From Pelomyxa schiedti (lineage: Eukaryota > Evosea > Pelobiontida > Pelomyxidae), in assembly GCA_020536535.1 (NCBI GenBank), contig JAHLWZ010000881.1, forward strand, positions 1 to 61,795: 61,795 nucleotides of DNA. Direction: 5' to 3'. Each line of letters starts with the position of its first letter. Within the stretch, counting starts at the first letter, position 1. The translations under genes were made by a program, and so were the position numbers. This document shows, piece by piece, positions 48,801-61,149 of this stretch. The notes beneath the pieces are model-generated. The model searched no databases and had not been told where the DNA came from. It saw only the letters and a list, made by a program, of their open reading frames with translations.

Positions 48801-50083
48801 CCCTGTTGACGCGTACGTATTTTTGGTTCTAATTGCATTAAGAACCAAACTAACCCACCCAAAAATACAGAGTGGATGAAAATAACAGTACCGCCTTGCA
48901 TTATGCTGTTTTGCATGATCGGAAAGCAGAAACTATCGCACTTCTGAGGTCTGTGGTGGGCAAGACCTCACACCTCTTAGTCACCCTACTACAGAGCAGG
49001 AGCCTCACTAAGAATTACCGATTCCTCTGGAAATAACGCACTAAGTCTGGCAGTGGAACATATGTGCTCATGCAGAACACTTTTAGAGTATTCGAGTCAA
49101 ATTCTCACTGTCTTTCTGATTTCTTTTTAAGAGCTTGCCAGCGTTACAATCAAGAACAAAAAACTGGGGAGTGTGAAGAACTAAAGAATGCCACAGCATT
49201 TTCTCCAGAATCCTTGACTGCTGCCATGAAGGCAGTTTCTAGAACCCGGCACCATAAGAAATCTGGTATTCAACATCATTTGACATTTCTTGGGACTCAT
49301 TCGAGCTCAATTTTAGGTACCTTCAAGCCTGGACACCATAGACGAGCTTCCACAGAGGAAGTACCAGTACACATACGATCACCTCGATCGGTCAGTCCCA
49401 CACACCTATTCAACCACGCACACTCTACAACGGAACCACCAAAGCTGGTACCGCCTAACTCTAACATTCAAGCCACTGCACCAGTGGCACCCCAAGAACA
49501 TTCCCTCAAACCCCCAACCATCCTGCAAACATCCTCTGAGAAAGACTCAGATGTCAAATTTCTCACACCACATGCACACAATCGCACCCGCTCGCGCTCC
49601 CAACCACAGGCTCCTCTTCCTTCCATTTCCGCACTGGCCCAGCAATCACAGCCCATTCTACCTTGTCCAACACCTATAATCACTCAATTATCACCGCCTA
49701 CAATTTTAGTAACACCACAACCTCCTGTACATATACCATCAAACCAGCACACCGCTCAGCCAAATAGCCATAATGAGTCCTCAGCTACTCCCCAAGTGAG
49801 GCATCACTCAGCTCATTCCAATCCCGATACGAGTGGACTGTTACCACCCACACCTGCCAGGAACAGCATCTCCGTGTTCTGTTCCGATGAAGACAGTGCC
49901 AGCAGTGACAGTTCACCAGAAGACCAGTCTCCCAAACTAAGCTCCAGTAATGACTGCATCACCCCACACAATCACACTAGCAGTGGAAGTCACACCCACA
50001 AACACCATTCCCACGCACACAAGATGTACACTGCCCACCAGGAAACAAAATCCAAGCACACCACTAGTAAAACGAAGGAATAA
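45829..50083 (+). CDS. BAR-PH-ArfGAP-ankyrin protein (ACAP/ASAP type)
   Basis: Many exons from ATG 45829 to TAA 50083. A GC-rich, Pro/Ser-rich disordered N-terminus (about 200 residues) precedes a BAR-like helical region (46.4-47.4 kb). A PH domain (about 47.5-47.9 kb; TWQRRYFKIENSQFFYYKAG) and an ArfGAP zinc finger follow. The finger is built across splices as RLCADCRAADPEWVS, LGVLICINCSG and RQLGSHISKVRSLVLDVLDP, so the Cys4 set is present. Ankyrin repeats (AMFQAIKRGNVKKLLQCLSR, WSPLHAAVRS, NSTALHYAV) and a long His/Ser/Pro tail close it. The domain order equals ACAP/ASAP proteins, which sense curved membranes, bind phosphoinositides and stimulate GTP hydrolysis by ARFs. Confidence 0.88.
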
Positions 50084-50174
50084 TGCTGCCACCAAAGCCA
50101 TTTAATTAAACAAAATCTAAAAAGAGTGTATGTCTTCAATTTTCGTTTTTCTTTTTTGAACAAAGATAAAATAC

Positions 50175-51855
50175 ATCAGGAGTACCACCACAATGGCAAG
50201 CCAATGTACAAAGGGGATAGTACTTCTGCAATTGAGATAAGCAGGCCTACAACACTGAGTAAAGTGCAGTATTCCCTCCTTACACAGTCAGCCATCAGGC
50301 CCAGTGAGGTTATTGACAGGGGCGAAATAATGGCCCACACGAGTATGGCTGCAAGCCACCGTGTATCGGCATTAGCTCCACCCCACGTTGCGAAGGAAAA
50401 GAGAAGGATGCCCGTAACTGAAAGTAGAATCATCCCTGACCTGAATACTTTCTTGTTGTGCTTCGTTCCGGGCTGTGGCACCACAATCTAGAAGAAATTA
50501 GGCTCTGGCTGTGAGTGATGTTTTCTAGGAGTTGTACCTCTGGGACAGCTACAATTTCGGAGCCAGAGAGTTCGCTCATAGACTTTAGAACAAGGCATAA
50601 AAATACAGTGCTCAGACACATATAAACAATTTGAAATGAAGCCCAGGCAAGGTAGGTAAACCCCCAAACAATTGCATTATCATCCACAAATGAATTGTTG
50701 ACATTCCGGTCACCAACGATAGTCATTGTGGTGAAACCTCCCATTAAAAAGATTGGTCCTAGAATTCCAAATGCCAATAAACTTCCTTTGTTTTTGGTGT
50801 AAATCGTCAACAAGGACTAATTTGAATCAGATCACTTACGGACTAAAGGTGTGTTCCTGTACAAAAAAGAAAAGTGGTTGTAGAAATAATACAAGTACGC
50901 TGCTATACAACAAGTAATGGCAGAGGCAGGAGCTAGAACCCAATATAAAAGGGAAACTAACTTAATGGTGATAAATCAAATGTAGTAAGCAAAGAGAATG
51001 ACATACACCAAAAAAGGTATTGAGGGACAGAATAAGTGAAAGGAAGGTATAAAAGGCTTTATGCTGTACAGAACACAAAAGCTGAAGTTTTTTTGAAGAA
51101 GAAAACCCACTGTAGAGGGAGGGGAAGGAAAAATGTGACTAACCCTACAAATAAACAACAACAAAAGGAATTTGCCAAAGAAACAAAAAAAAAAAAAAAA
51201 AACTATTCACACACAAACAAAACAAAGTGACATGGCACAACCTGTCAATGAACTGATTAACAGAGCAAAACCTAGGGGCGCCCATGGCCACCCCGGGCTT
51301 CCGCGAAGCCAGCAGATAGCAGCCCAGCGCGAACCCCGCCTGCGACACGCCGCGCTGCCCGGGGCCCCCGCGCTCCACCATGGACAGCAGCCGCCGCGCG
51401 ACGTCCGCGCCCTCGCCGTAGCGCATCCACGCGCCCTCGGCGGCGTCGGCCGTGGCCAGGTGCTCGGGCCCCGCGCCGCCGCCCAGCTTGGCCAGCGTCG
51501 CGAACACCGCGTCGCAGTCGCGGCGGAACTCGGGCGGGACCAGCGACGACGACGAGGACGCGATCTGCTGGCGCCGCGGCGGGGAAGAAGAGGTCGCCGA
51601 GGGCGAGGGCGAGGGCGGGGACGGGGACGGAGCGGGAGCAGAAGCAGGAGGAGACTGCGAGTGAGGAGGGAGCGTGGGCGAGGGCGGAGGCGAGGCTGGG
51701 GTGGGTCGGAGAGTTGGGCTGTAGTCGCCGCTGGGGGGCCCGTGGTCGTGGGTGCTGCACACGGACGTGGCCTGGGGCTGTTGGTCCCGGTCGTCGGTGT
51801 CCGAGGCGCTCCTTCCCGTGGGTTCCTCGTCGTACGGCGCTGTGGGCGTGCTCAT
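50175..51855 (-). CDS. Hypothetical multi-pass membrane protein with disordered GC-rich N-terminus
   Basis: Minus-strand gene from ATG 51855 to TGA at 50175. The first exon (about 51855-51270) is extremely GC-rich and encodes a Pro/Ser-rich disordered stretch, then an Ala/Gly-rich helical region (CDAVFATLAKLGG, then ADVARRLLSMVERGG). Later exons (about 50815-50540 and 50490-50175) give hydrophobic helices: GSLLAFGILGPIFLMGGF, FQIVYMCLSTVFLCLVL, GMILLSVTGILLFSFATW and WLAAILVWAIISPLSI. Exons between 51.2 and 50.8 kb are hydrophobic too, but their borders are unclear. I recognise no family; a transporter-like or TMC-like protein is possible. Confidence 0.5.
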
Positions 51856-52061
51856 CGATCGAGAAAAATTTTGGAAAGAATTCGGTGATCAGATAGAACT
51901 GTTCCTTGCCCTGGAACTGAGCTTGCAGACGTCTGATGTCATGAATCACACCCAGGGTTGGTCCTGTGGAGTTGCTGGCTTCTTCCGCCGCCCCACAAAT
52001 TTGTCTGGTCAGCCCAGAACCCCCTCTAGTCTTCTTCACTCATTTTTCTTCAACAAGAAGG

Positions 52062-53897
52062 ATGATCACTGCGTTCTTTCATAAGGAGGACGCCCGGCAC
52101 GGCAGGTCTACAGCTGCGCTTCGAGGCCAAACCAACTTGGTTCCGGATCCCACTGTCGGACCACCAGTTACAAGCTCGTCGGTTTCGCTTTCTCGTTTGC
52201 TGGAGTGCAGCCCCCCGTCCCACAATGGCTCCTCGCCCTCTTCTCGGACGACTACAGTGGCTTCTACCACTGCTACGAGGACAATCGCCCAAATGTGCGG
52301 CGCCGACGGCACGCTGGGGCCGCGGAGGGCCGCCGCTGTGCACCCCAACATTATGGGACGGCTCGCCGACGCACAGATTGGAGCCCGGCGGGGCCTCGTC
52401 GCTGCCTGCGTGTGCTCTCGCGTCGGGCCAATTTCCTCGCGGGACCCTCACGAGTGCCCAGCTTGCTCCTGGTGGGACCCTTTGGGCCATCTTCTATCTA
52501 ATGGCGAATCAGCAACTGCAATGACGGGGATTGGCCCCAGTGGGTCCATCACAGACTTGAAATTTGATTCCTTGGGGACACTTTTGGCTGGGGGCACTTC
52601 AAAAGGTATTGATATTCTTGTGGTGTTGTTGTTATTTAGGAGGTTGATTGATGTAAAATAGGCTACTTGATAATATTTGACTTGGACGGAATTGCCTCAG
52701 GGCAGCCTGCCCTGCAAGTAACACCGTCTTTAATGTTGTCAACAGGTTGGATGTTCTGCCATTGTTGTGTTTACTGTGATTTGGGGTGGTCCTTCCTTTT
52801 ATGTTCCATTTGTGTTGGCCAACATGTGGAAGTAGTGCATTAAGGTGCTGGAATCAGTGGCGTGCAGTGGAATCCTAGAAATGAGAACGAAGTTGTATGC
52901 TGCTTTGGCACATGTCCCTTCTTACACTTGTACAACTTGGAAACCTGTCAAAATGAGCCAACCAATGTACACATGCATCTCAAGTTTGATGTTTAATCCA
53001 TGCAGGTACTCAGTGGCAGTCGCAGTGGGATAAATGATATTGCATTTTTCAACAACATGGTTCTTGGTGTTGGTCAGGATGGCACCCTCTCTGGTTGGGA
53101 TTGCCGCACTGGGAGTTTAAGACAGACCGGACACCCTGTTTGCAAGGTAGCCATGGGAATGAGCGGAGTCAGGGTTATGAAAGTGAGTGCAGATGAGGAA
53201 TTAATTTACACTGCAAGTGCCAATGGCCTTACAGCAGTCTATGATATTAAGAAGATGAACCGGCCGTTGTACAAGTATTTTCCAATGCGAAGCACTATTA
53301 TTCTGACGCTTTATAAACCTATTTAGGTTCAACCCACTACCACCACAAGCTTTGATGCTAGATATGCTACCACATCCACACCACCCAACAACCATATTTT
53401 ATCATTTCACTTCTGGACCCTCGGAAGGAATTATGCTTCATCACGTGAACAAGAAACCTCGTCCCACCCAGAACATGTTCCCCCCAAACATCGTGATGCT
53501 CGGAACAGATCACACACTTTCCGAAGACTCGGGAATTGCTTCCCGCACAAGATGCGACTTCCTGGACAACAGTGACCTCGTGTGCGGCACTCGTCATGGA
53601 ATTGCAACCTTGCTATGCGTTGAAGAATGTTATAACATCACCACCGAAATCCCCAGAATCGGCAACATGATACCAGAAATCTTCCTCGTTAGTACCACCC
53701 GCCTTGAACAGCCAACAAGAGCAACACAGCCTCCTCGCTGTTGCATAGTTTCCACAACACCAAACAAATTCACACCCAGTACAACTCCATCACATCACTT
53801 GGCAGCAGGATTCACAGACGGCAGTGTGGCCATCATGAGGCCTCTTATATCCCAAGTACAGCACCAACACAATGACAGATCAGTGCAACATTTTTGA
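52062..53897 (+). CDS. WD40-repeat protein
   Basis: Multi-exon plus gene from ATG 52062 to TGA 53897. A Ser/Thr/Arg-rich N-terminus of about 170 residues (GC-rich) is followed by WD-type blades: SITDLKFDSLGTLLAGGTS, a WNPRNENEVVCCFG blade, SGINDIAFFNNMVLGVGQDG with TLSGWDCRTG, and LIYTASANGLTAVYD. The last exon contributes FNPLPPQALMLDM and a degenerate blade ending AAGFTDGSVAIM. WD40 propellers are protein-interaction platforms; I cannot assign a complex. Exon ends around 52.6-52.9 kb are approximate. Confidence 0.7.
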
Positions 53898-54047
53898 AAG
53901 GAAGTTGTATTGACACAAAGAAAGAGTTTGACTTGAACAAAAAAAAAAAACAGTTCCGATTGTAGCTTATGAAAACAACAACACGCTCCTCGATTGTTTA
54001 CAGCTTTCCCGTGCTTATTCTTGTATCACATGCCCTAATGGAATGCA

Positions 54048-57000
54048 TCAGAAATGTAAATAGTGTGATTCTAAGGGAGAACACACCTGTTTTAGAATGT
54101 CCCTGTTGCCCTCCCTCACAAAACGTATGGGTGTGCCGACGGGATATGGCTGCTGCACCCCGTTGATTTCAACAATTGGAAGGGTGCTGCCATTTGCGGT
54201 GCCATCAGGTGCAAGGAACAAGTTACGCAAGTTCTCAATAAGGCGTGACAGACCCTGGAGCTTCGAATATGATATCTCACAGGGTTTGTTGGTGGTGCTT
54301 GATTGTTCCCATTGTCTAAGGTGGAATTCCTTGACAAATTGGGGAATATGAGATGTACTAATGAGGTTTATAAACGCATATCCTATATTACACTTGTTCT
54401 GAGTGGTGTTAGAAGATGAATTTTTACTAGTTTATGTATTGTTAGTACTTTAGTGCCGACTGGCAAATAGAGAAAATCGTATGTCCCCCGATTATTGGAA
54501 TCAATCATGTCCTGCAGAATCTTCTGATTCATTGTGACAGGTATGTTTTTGATAAGTAGTGTTGTTCGGTTCTCAGTAATGGTATGTTCAGGCGCCAGAG
54601 CACTTGAATATTCGTTGGTTTCTGGTTCCCGACCAGGGATTCTCTTTTTGTTTTAGTCAGGTTGGTTTTTGTAATTGTTTGAACGAACCAAAGTTGGCTC
54701 AGAGACTTGTCGTTTCATTTGGCGTCCCACACGAGCTTGAGGCCAAGATGGAGGCCCTCCCTGTTTTAAGATCAGAAAAGGGGAAAAACAATCATCTCAT
54801 ACCTTGGAAGGACTTGGGTTAACTTGTAAAGAAAGCCCAGAAAATATTTGCGACAGTGGAGTACTGAAGGATGTTATGATTTATAACAGTTCAACTCAAT
54901 CACTTTACCTTGGTAACGTCTCATCTGAGTCATCTTTCTTCCATTTTGTATCAGCGGTGGGGAACAGGGGTAGACCTTTATGAAGTAATTGGGGACTAGA
55001 AGGACGTTGGAATGGTGGTGATTGGGTGATTTGTGGATTGTGAAGAGGGGATGGGGGCGCTGTCTCAACTGGAATTTGAGTGTGTAACTGCGATAGTGGA
55101 GCTGACGGTGTAGGGAGTTGAGGGCGCACTAGCTGTACCTCTTGTTGCATCGGAAGTGGTGAAGGTGTATGTGGATGTACATTGTGTGGATAGGCGATTG
55201 GCTTGTCCTGCACCACAACTGAATCTCCTGGTACATTCGGGAACCCATTCCTTGATCCCGTTCCATCGGTTGCTTGTGAACTCCCGTTGTCACTTCCGAA
55301 CATGCTAAACTGTGGCTTAGTTGGTGGTGTAGCTCCTTTATTCATGGGACCGCCCTGTGTGAGGGTCCCTGGTGGAGAACTGAACAGTGAAGAAAGCTCT
55401 TCTCCCAAGCAGGGGGCAGAATAACGCTTAGCCAGCACACGTGGGTGTGATGGATTACCGGGGGGGAATGGGCCAAGTGGTTTCTAAAATGGCAGAGGTT
55501 AGTGTAAAGAGTAGGTATCTTGAGGAGAAAAACCGGTCGTGAATCTGGACTAAGCTGAGGAAAGGTGGGAGGTTGAACTTGTGGGGGAGCAAGCTTAGTT
55601 TGCGTGGGTGGTTGTAGAATTTTCGTTTGTTGGGGTGGTGGCATAGCTTTCGGCTGAATAGGGAAGTGCACCAGCGGAGGAGGAACTTCCTGCCTGACTT
55701 GAGATGAGGTAATGGTTTCCTCAGCTTCGTGTGGTGTTTGCATATGCAACGGAGATATAGGCAGGTCAAAGTGAAAAAGGGAAGACTCTGACAATGCTTT
55801 TTGAAGAGGATGGGGAATACTACGACGCATAGGAGGCTGGCTTGGTCTGGAAGGGAACCCGGGAACACTGAGGGCCGGAGGGTGCTGCTCAGGTGTTACA
55901 ATGCCACCAATTTCCACAGATGACATCCCATTGGGAAAACCACCCGAGTAGAACGAGGGATGCATATGTGTAACGGGAGGTGCAGTAGAGCCAGATTGTG
56001 AGGCTGGTATAAAAGGTTGTGCCGAAGGCTTCATGATAGTAGGGGCATTGAAATTCGGTTCGCAGGAGATTCCTTCCAGACTTTCCAAATGTGATGTGAA
56101 CTGAGGGCCTTGTTTTTGGGGAAAAAAAGTATTAGTTATTGGTGGGCAATGTGCAAGCAAACTTTTTGAATAAAACTTCATCATTGGAGGAGAGAGCCCG
56201 CTTTCTACCGGGGAGGTTGAACCACTGGTTTGTTCAAAATCACTACTGCCTGTCTGCGAATTCAACAGAAGCTTTTGACGCACTCCCCCAGGTCTTGAAG
56301 GTTCAATTTTGATTTTTTTGCCCTGTAAATTTGAAAGAGACCAGAAGTTAGTTGGGAAAGGGTTTGATATATGGAACCTTTAAGTCTGTTTTATTTAGAG
56401 ATTTCATGGCTCTCTCAGCATCTCTGATGTCGTAAAACTCAATGAATTTGTGATGCCTTTTGTGTGGTGTCTCTCTGATTTCCTTTATTTCACCAAATCT
56501 CCCAAAGCAGACACGTAAGTCTTCATTTGTGACATTTGGGTCCAAGTTAAAAACGACAAGAGTCCCTTGATTCTGTTCTTTTTCAGATGGATTGTCCTAG
56601 GGTATATTAGCTTCCCTCTAAAAAGTGAGGAGCAGCTTATACTTTGGGAATTGAGTAATGTATGTCAATTTTTCTCTTTCTAACAAGGCGCCCCTGGAGG
56701 TGCTTCATTGCATTCTTGGCACAACGAATATCATAGTAAGAAACCATAACAAAACCACGGTGTTTTGCATGGGTATAAATATTTCTTATTTCTCCATAGG
56801 GCTAAAGAGACGGTTAGAATTTTTTTCCCTGTTTCCTTGTCCTTACCAGAAAAAGTTCTTGAAGTTCCTCGTCATCTACATTCGAATTTATATTTCTGAC
56901 AAAAAGTGTATGTGAAGGGTGCTCTCCGAAGGGATGCTCTCCAAATGCTGTATATTCGGTACTAGAAGGTGCAGAAGTACTGCAGATCATAAGTCGTGAA

Positions 57001-57866
57001 TGAAGTAAAAATAGTAATTAAGAACCTGTAATGGGGTTCCATGGTGTTGAAGACAGGGCTGTTGATTGGGGAGTTGCGCATAGGATCGTACGGAATATTG
57101 TCATCCCCCTGATCAGAGGTCAACCCTGATATATCCTCCTCCCCGTAATACTCCGAAGCTTTACATAAATTAATTAGCACATGGAAAATTGGCTTGGTTC
57201 GCTACCATAATCATCAGAGAAATTTGCTGTTGGGTCCATGTCGAAGGAAATAGCCTCGGCACCGTCTATATAGTGCTGCATGTCTACGTATTGCTGAGCA
57301 GGATTGTCACCAGTCAAGTGAACGGGTGGAGGAACGTGTACTCCAACAGGCATTGGCATTGTTACCGGTCCAGGTCCTGGAATCTGTTGCGACGAGAATT
57401 GCTGCAACGCTAGGTGCATTGGGGAGAATTGCGTCGGTCCTGGGGGAGGTGGAGATCGAGGGGGCGATACAAGAGGGTGCGGGTGAGGTCCATTCATGAG
57501 CCCGGTTGGTAGCACCATTCTCACCATTCCAGGGCCAGGAACTTCGTAGTTTGAACCGTAACCAGATCCAGAGCCACAACTAGGAATGGGACCAGGAGGA
57601 GCGTTGCCGTGAGTAGTAGGGGAAATAGGCGGAGCAGCAAAGATCCCGCCGCTCATGTCAGGATAAGCGCCCCGGTTGGGAAATGTCGGTGGAGAGCCAG
57701 GCCCCTGGTACAAGGTCGTTATTTTTTAGCAAGTAATAAAAAATAACTCAAAAAAAAGAGAAAACACCAGGGGTTTGCGTTCAAGCCAAACCGAAAACGA
57801 AAGAAAGAATAAAAACAAAGATGACAGGGAACTGACCGGTTGTCGCGAGGGAAAGGTCGAGATCAT
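54048..57866 (-). CDS. Mei2-like RNA-binding protein (three RRMs)
   Basis: Minus gene from ATG 57866. Exon 1 is only 30 nt (57866-57837); exon 2 starts at 57704 and encodes a Pro/Gly/Met-rich region. RRM1 (SHTLFVRNINSNVDDEELQE, HRGFVMVSYYDIRCAKNAMK) and RRM2 (GTLVVFNLDPNVTNEDLRV, KFIEFYDIRDAERAMKSL) are adjacent near 56.3-56.9 kb. A long Pro/Gln linker follows, then the Mei2-specific RRM3 near 54.1-54.7 kb (TTLLIKNIPVTMNQKIL, GTYDFLYLP, NKCNIGYAFINL). In fission yeast Mei2 uses RRM3 to bind meiRNA and switch on meiosis; plant AMLs act similarly. The 3' end was placed at the first stop (54048), but a further small exon is possible. Confidence 0.85.
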
Positions 57867-58308
57867 TGGGCTGGGTTCGTTTGTTTAGTTTCTTGATATT
57901 TTTTTAATCCCCTTTTCGTGTTCTTTCTCGCATAATTTCTCTTTCGTTTTGTCAAATTGACGTTACGTTCAGATTCATTTCAGGAAACGAAGTTTGGGTG
58001 CTGCTTTGTGGGCCCTCTTCTGCTCTCCCCCAACTAGATTCTCAGCTTGTTGTCACTGCTGCTGTGAGATCTCCATCTGATATCTACAGTTTATTAAGGC
58101 AATATGCCTTTTTGTGTTGACTGAGTGTTCTTTTCACTTAGCTAGTTCGGGAACCCAATCCACTCAGGCCATCCAAGCGCATTGATGTAGCGTAGCTGGC
58201 GGAATACAAACCCAGACCGCCGATCTGAGCTACGACAACGGTCTGTTGATTACTTTATTCAAGTGTCTTCGAAAGAAACCGGGAAAAAAAAAAACTCATC
58301 AACGGACG
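57867..58308. promoter_or_regulatory. Divergent promoter region containing stem-loop element copy A
   Basis: 442 bp between the Mei2-like gene (minus) and the EF-hand gene (plus). No exon seen. The last part (58197-58260) carries the first copy of a duplicated element described separately. Confidence 0.45.
58197..58260 (+). repeat. Duplicated upstream element, copy A
   Basis: About 64 bp upstream of the EF-hand gene start (58309). It shares with 61366-61451 the blocks TGGCGGAATA, CAGACCG, GATC-TGAGC-ACGA, CGGTCTG and TTGATTA-TTTATTCA. CAGACCG and CGGTCTG are perfect inverted repeats (7-bp stem, 22-nt loop). Confidence 0.7.
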
Positions 58309-59353
58309 ATGAAGAAACCGGCAACGACGAGCAAGATCGGATCCACGAGGCCAACGCCACCCAGCAAAGCCCCTCCCACAAGTCTTTCCCCTTCGTCCTC
58401 CGGCGCCTCGTCCTCCTCGTCCGCGTCGTCGCCGTCATCGCCGCTGTCCACGCCCCCTCCTCCCCCGCTGTCTCCCTCCCCCTCTTCGCTGGTCTCCACG
58501 CCCCTCAGCTCCTCCTTCACGTCCCAAACATCGTCGTCTTCGCCGGCAACTGCCGCCAGCCCGCCGACATCAACATCAACGACTGCGAACGCTTCTGGTT
58601 CCGCTGCCAACCCACTGCAGCGATGGACGCCAGACGAGGAGCTCAGAATAGCTTTTGGCTTTTTTGACAAGGTACATTTGGCTCTCAGTGTCAAATGCCA
58701 ATGCGACCATTTACATATCTCCCACAATGCAGGAACATCGGTGTGCCATTCCGGTTTCTGATGCAATGGTTTTGTTTCGGTCTTTGGGACAATCACCCAC
58801 CAAAGTACAACCAACACCTACCTTAAATTTTTAACGTTTCCAATCAACTGCAACAGAAAGAAATTGAAGACTTGTGCACAAAAACCTCTGACCAGCTAGG
58901 ACTGGCAACTTTCCTTGAGTAAATGTGACACATTTAAAAACAAACCAAACAAAAACCCACGCGCCAATATGTGCCTTTCCAAACGCTCACCTTTGTCAGG
59001 TACATGGCGGTCCAGCGGCTTCACCCCAAGTCAGTTTCCAAATCGGACTTGACTACAGCATTCAGGTTTGAGTTCTAAACGGTTTTTTTTTCCCTTTTGG
59101 AAACCGTTGGCATAGGTGTTTCGATTCTAGCGGTACTGGGAAGCTCCGAGCTGATGACTTGCAGTCTTATCTCACAGAGTTGGGTGACGATCCGTTTAAC
59201 AACAAACAGGTAACCTCCCATTAAATTCTTCGTTTTCCAACTTTGTGGCTTTCTTCCCCTCTTATACAAAAGGCAATGCAATTCATAAAGGAATTTGCTG
59301 ACACAAAGGGATTAATAGAAATCTCCACTGTTGTTGATAAGATGTTTGTGTGA
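58309..59353 (+). CDS. EF-hand (calmodulin/centrin-like) protein with disordered N-terminus
   Basis: Six or so exons: 58309-58671, about 58732-58802, 58856-58919, 59000-59066, 59116-59209 and 59272-59353. The first 105 residues are Ser/Pro/Thr-rich and GC-rich. EF-hand units follow: FGFFDK joined to EHRCAIPVSDAMVLF, then TTAFRCFDSSGTGKLRADDL with loop residues D-x-S-x-T at 1-3-5 and Asp at 12, so one site may bind calcium. The other loops look degenerate. The size and order resemble myosin light chains or calmodulin-like proteins. A partner could be an IQ protein such as the one at 2.6-5.4 kb, but that is speculation. Confidence 0.75.
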
Positions 59354-59573
59354 TTTTGTCTTGGGTTTTTTTTTTGTTCTTTTAGAAGTACTTCCAACCA
59401 AAATCACACTATGCATTGGCCCTCATTCAAGTCCCACCCACAAACACAGAACTATCAACAAAACAAAGCTAAAACAAACAACAAATTATGCTGTGGCGCG
59501 CTAATTTTTAGTTTTTTTCCCCTTCATAAGTTTTCGGGAACCCGGTTCATCACAGAGGAAAAGAAACCAAAAC

Positions 59574-60291
59574 ATGGCAGCAACAGAAGCAACGGCCGCA
59601 GCACCAACCGCCACAGCAGCAGCTCCAGTTGTTGCAGTTGCAACCACGGGAACCGCACAACGAACACTGATTGTATACTTCTCAGCCTCTGGCAACACAA
59701 AAAAAGTAGTCACCGAACTGGCCAACCAAATCGGGGCCACTCCAGGTCACGAAGTCACAACCGTAGAGCTCAAAGACACAAAGGTGTGAGTGTGTCAAAA
59801 AAAAAAAAAAAACTACCCATGCATTTCAATGTTAGTAAAAAAACAAATCCCAATTTGTTACTCTACGCTTAATGATGGTATCACAGGAGCGGACTGGAGC
59901 AATGGGATTCTTCAGATCTACGTTTGACACATGGAGTGGGAGCGTAACCACACTGGCACCAGATGACCCGTCTCTCGCCGATTTGGGCAGATACAGCACT
60001 CTAGTGTTGGCTGGGCCTATCTGGTGGTACACCCTCTGCACGCCGGTTTTGACGTGGGTCAGGAACAGGAGGGCAGATCTCGTGGCGGCCAATAAAGCCG
60101 GCACCCTCAAGATCGCGCTTCTGTCAACACAAGGGAGCAATGGTCACCTCAAGGCACTGGCGGCACTCAAGACTGAGCTAGCTGGCGCCGATGTACATGC
60201 TGACACTGTGTATAATGAGAAGGACATAAAGAACGATGCATACAAGACTCACCTGACACAGTGGACCTCGGCTCAGTTGTTCAAGGCTTGA
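59574..60291 (+). CDS. Flavodoxin-family protein
   Basis: Two exons: 59574-59783 and 59887-60291, with a 103-nt intron; the sum is 615 nt (204 residues). After an Ala/Thr-rich leader, the FMN phosphate loop is clear (TLIVYFSASGNTKKVV). STLVLAGPIWWYTLCTPV, with the flavin-stacking Trp/Tyr region, and a later LKIALLSTQGSNGH strand match flavodoxins. These carry low-potential electrons and often serve anaerobes or act as quinone reductases. The Ala-rich leader is not a clear organelle-targeting peptide. It could serve the activase at 11-17 kb as an electron donor, which is inference only. Confidence 0.88.
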
Positions 60292-60426
60292 TTGAGTGGG
60301 TGTTTTATTAAAACAAAGTGTTTTTATTTATTGTCACCTCAAGTGGTTCTTGACTACAAAGGAATTGGATTCCCCATCAAACTGATGAACAAAATTTGAA
60401 CTCGGAAATTAAAAAAAGAAATTAAG

Positions 60427-61148
60427 ATGTCAGCATCAAACAGCAATGCCCGGTCACCAAGATGTAAGCAACTCGACAACATAAATGCACAATAATCCCA
60501 CGGATGTGGTCGAAGAGTTTGAACATTTAGTGTTTTTTTCCTCCTGCGTACTAATGTAATGACACTGTAGTTATTGTGGGACCTGGATCTAAGGCAATCG
60601 AAATCCCCGCAAATATAAATATCGACAACATCACTCTTTCGACGTCACTAGGTGGTACTATATACGGGACCACCCCTGGAGGTACTTCTTCAACTGTCTC
60701 TATTAACACCAATTCTTTTCATACCGAATAACTCTTAACAAAAAAAAACTTTTTTTTTTTCCTTTCAGGCACACGTTTGGTATATGACCGCAACATGATG
60801 ATGATGCTTCGCGGGTCTCCACATGCAAAGACCCCTCCAGAAATGGCGTTTGTTTCCGGTATCACAAAGCCCACTGCTCTTTCTTCTACTACGCACAGCC
60901 CGACTCCAAGTGGCCCCACAATAACCATTGTTGTATGTCACCCTAGTATTCGTATGTTAGTTAATTATATTTCCGCTATTATTAGGTCCACAAAAAGGCT
61001 TGCACAACAACTCCCACTGCCTCTCCGACTGTGACGTCACAACGCTCCCCAGGTTTTTGCAACCCGTTGGAACATAACCCATTCTCACGAATCCGTAGAA
61101 CTGAAGCCCGTTGATATTGGTGCTGGAATGGTGTTCCCCATGGAATAA
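60427..61148 (+). CDS. eIF4E-binding protein (4E-BP)
   Basis: Five exons: 60427-60463, 60571-60681, 60769-60932, 60986-61052 and 61099-61148; they sum to 429 nt (142 residues). The core matches animal 4E-BPs: SLGGTIYGTTPGGTRLVYDR with the eIF4E-binding helix YDRNMMMML (Y-x4-hydrophobic-hydrophobic), the Thr-Pro site in TTPGGT and another in HAKTPP. These are the positions where TORC1 phosphorylates 4E-BP to release eIF4E. The 45-nt last intron restores a frame ending MVFPME, which resembles a C-terminal TOS motif (F-x-M-E/D). It is thus a likely translational repressor under TOR control. The stop codon overlaps an AATAAA hexamer. Confidence 0.87.
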
Positions 61149-61149
61149 A
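61144..61149 (+). promoter_or_regulatory. Poly(A) signal AATAAA overlapping stop codon
   Basis: The hexamer contains the TAA stop of the 4E-BP gene (61146-61148), implying a very short 3' UTR. Confidence 0.55.

Noticed and set aside
51172-51888. Long Arg/Gly/Ala-rich plus-strand frame
   Set aside because: Antisense shadow of the GC-rich first exon of the minus-strand membrane-protein gene; the Arg/Gly bias is what GC-rich Pro/Ser codons give on the other strand.
58141-58260. tRNA-like look of TTCGGGAACC and the stem at 58213-58246
   Set aside because: No acceptor stem, D-arm or anticodon arm can be built; the hairpin recurs at 61.4 kb as a different type of element.
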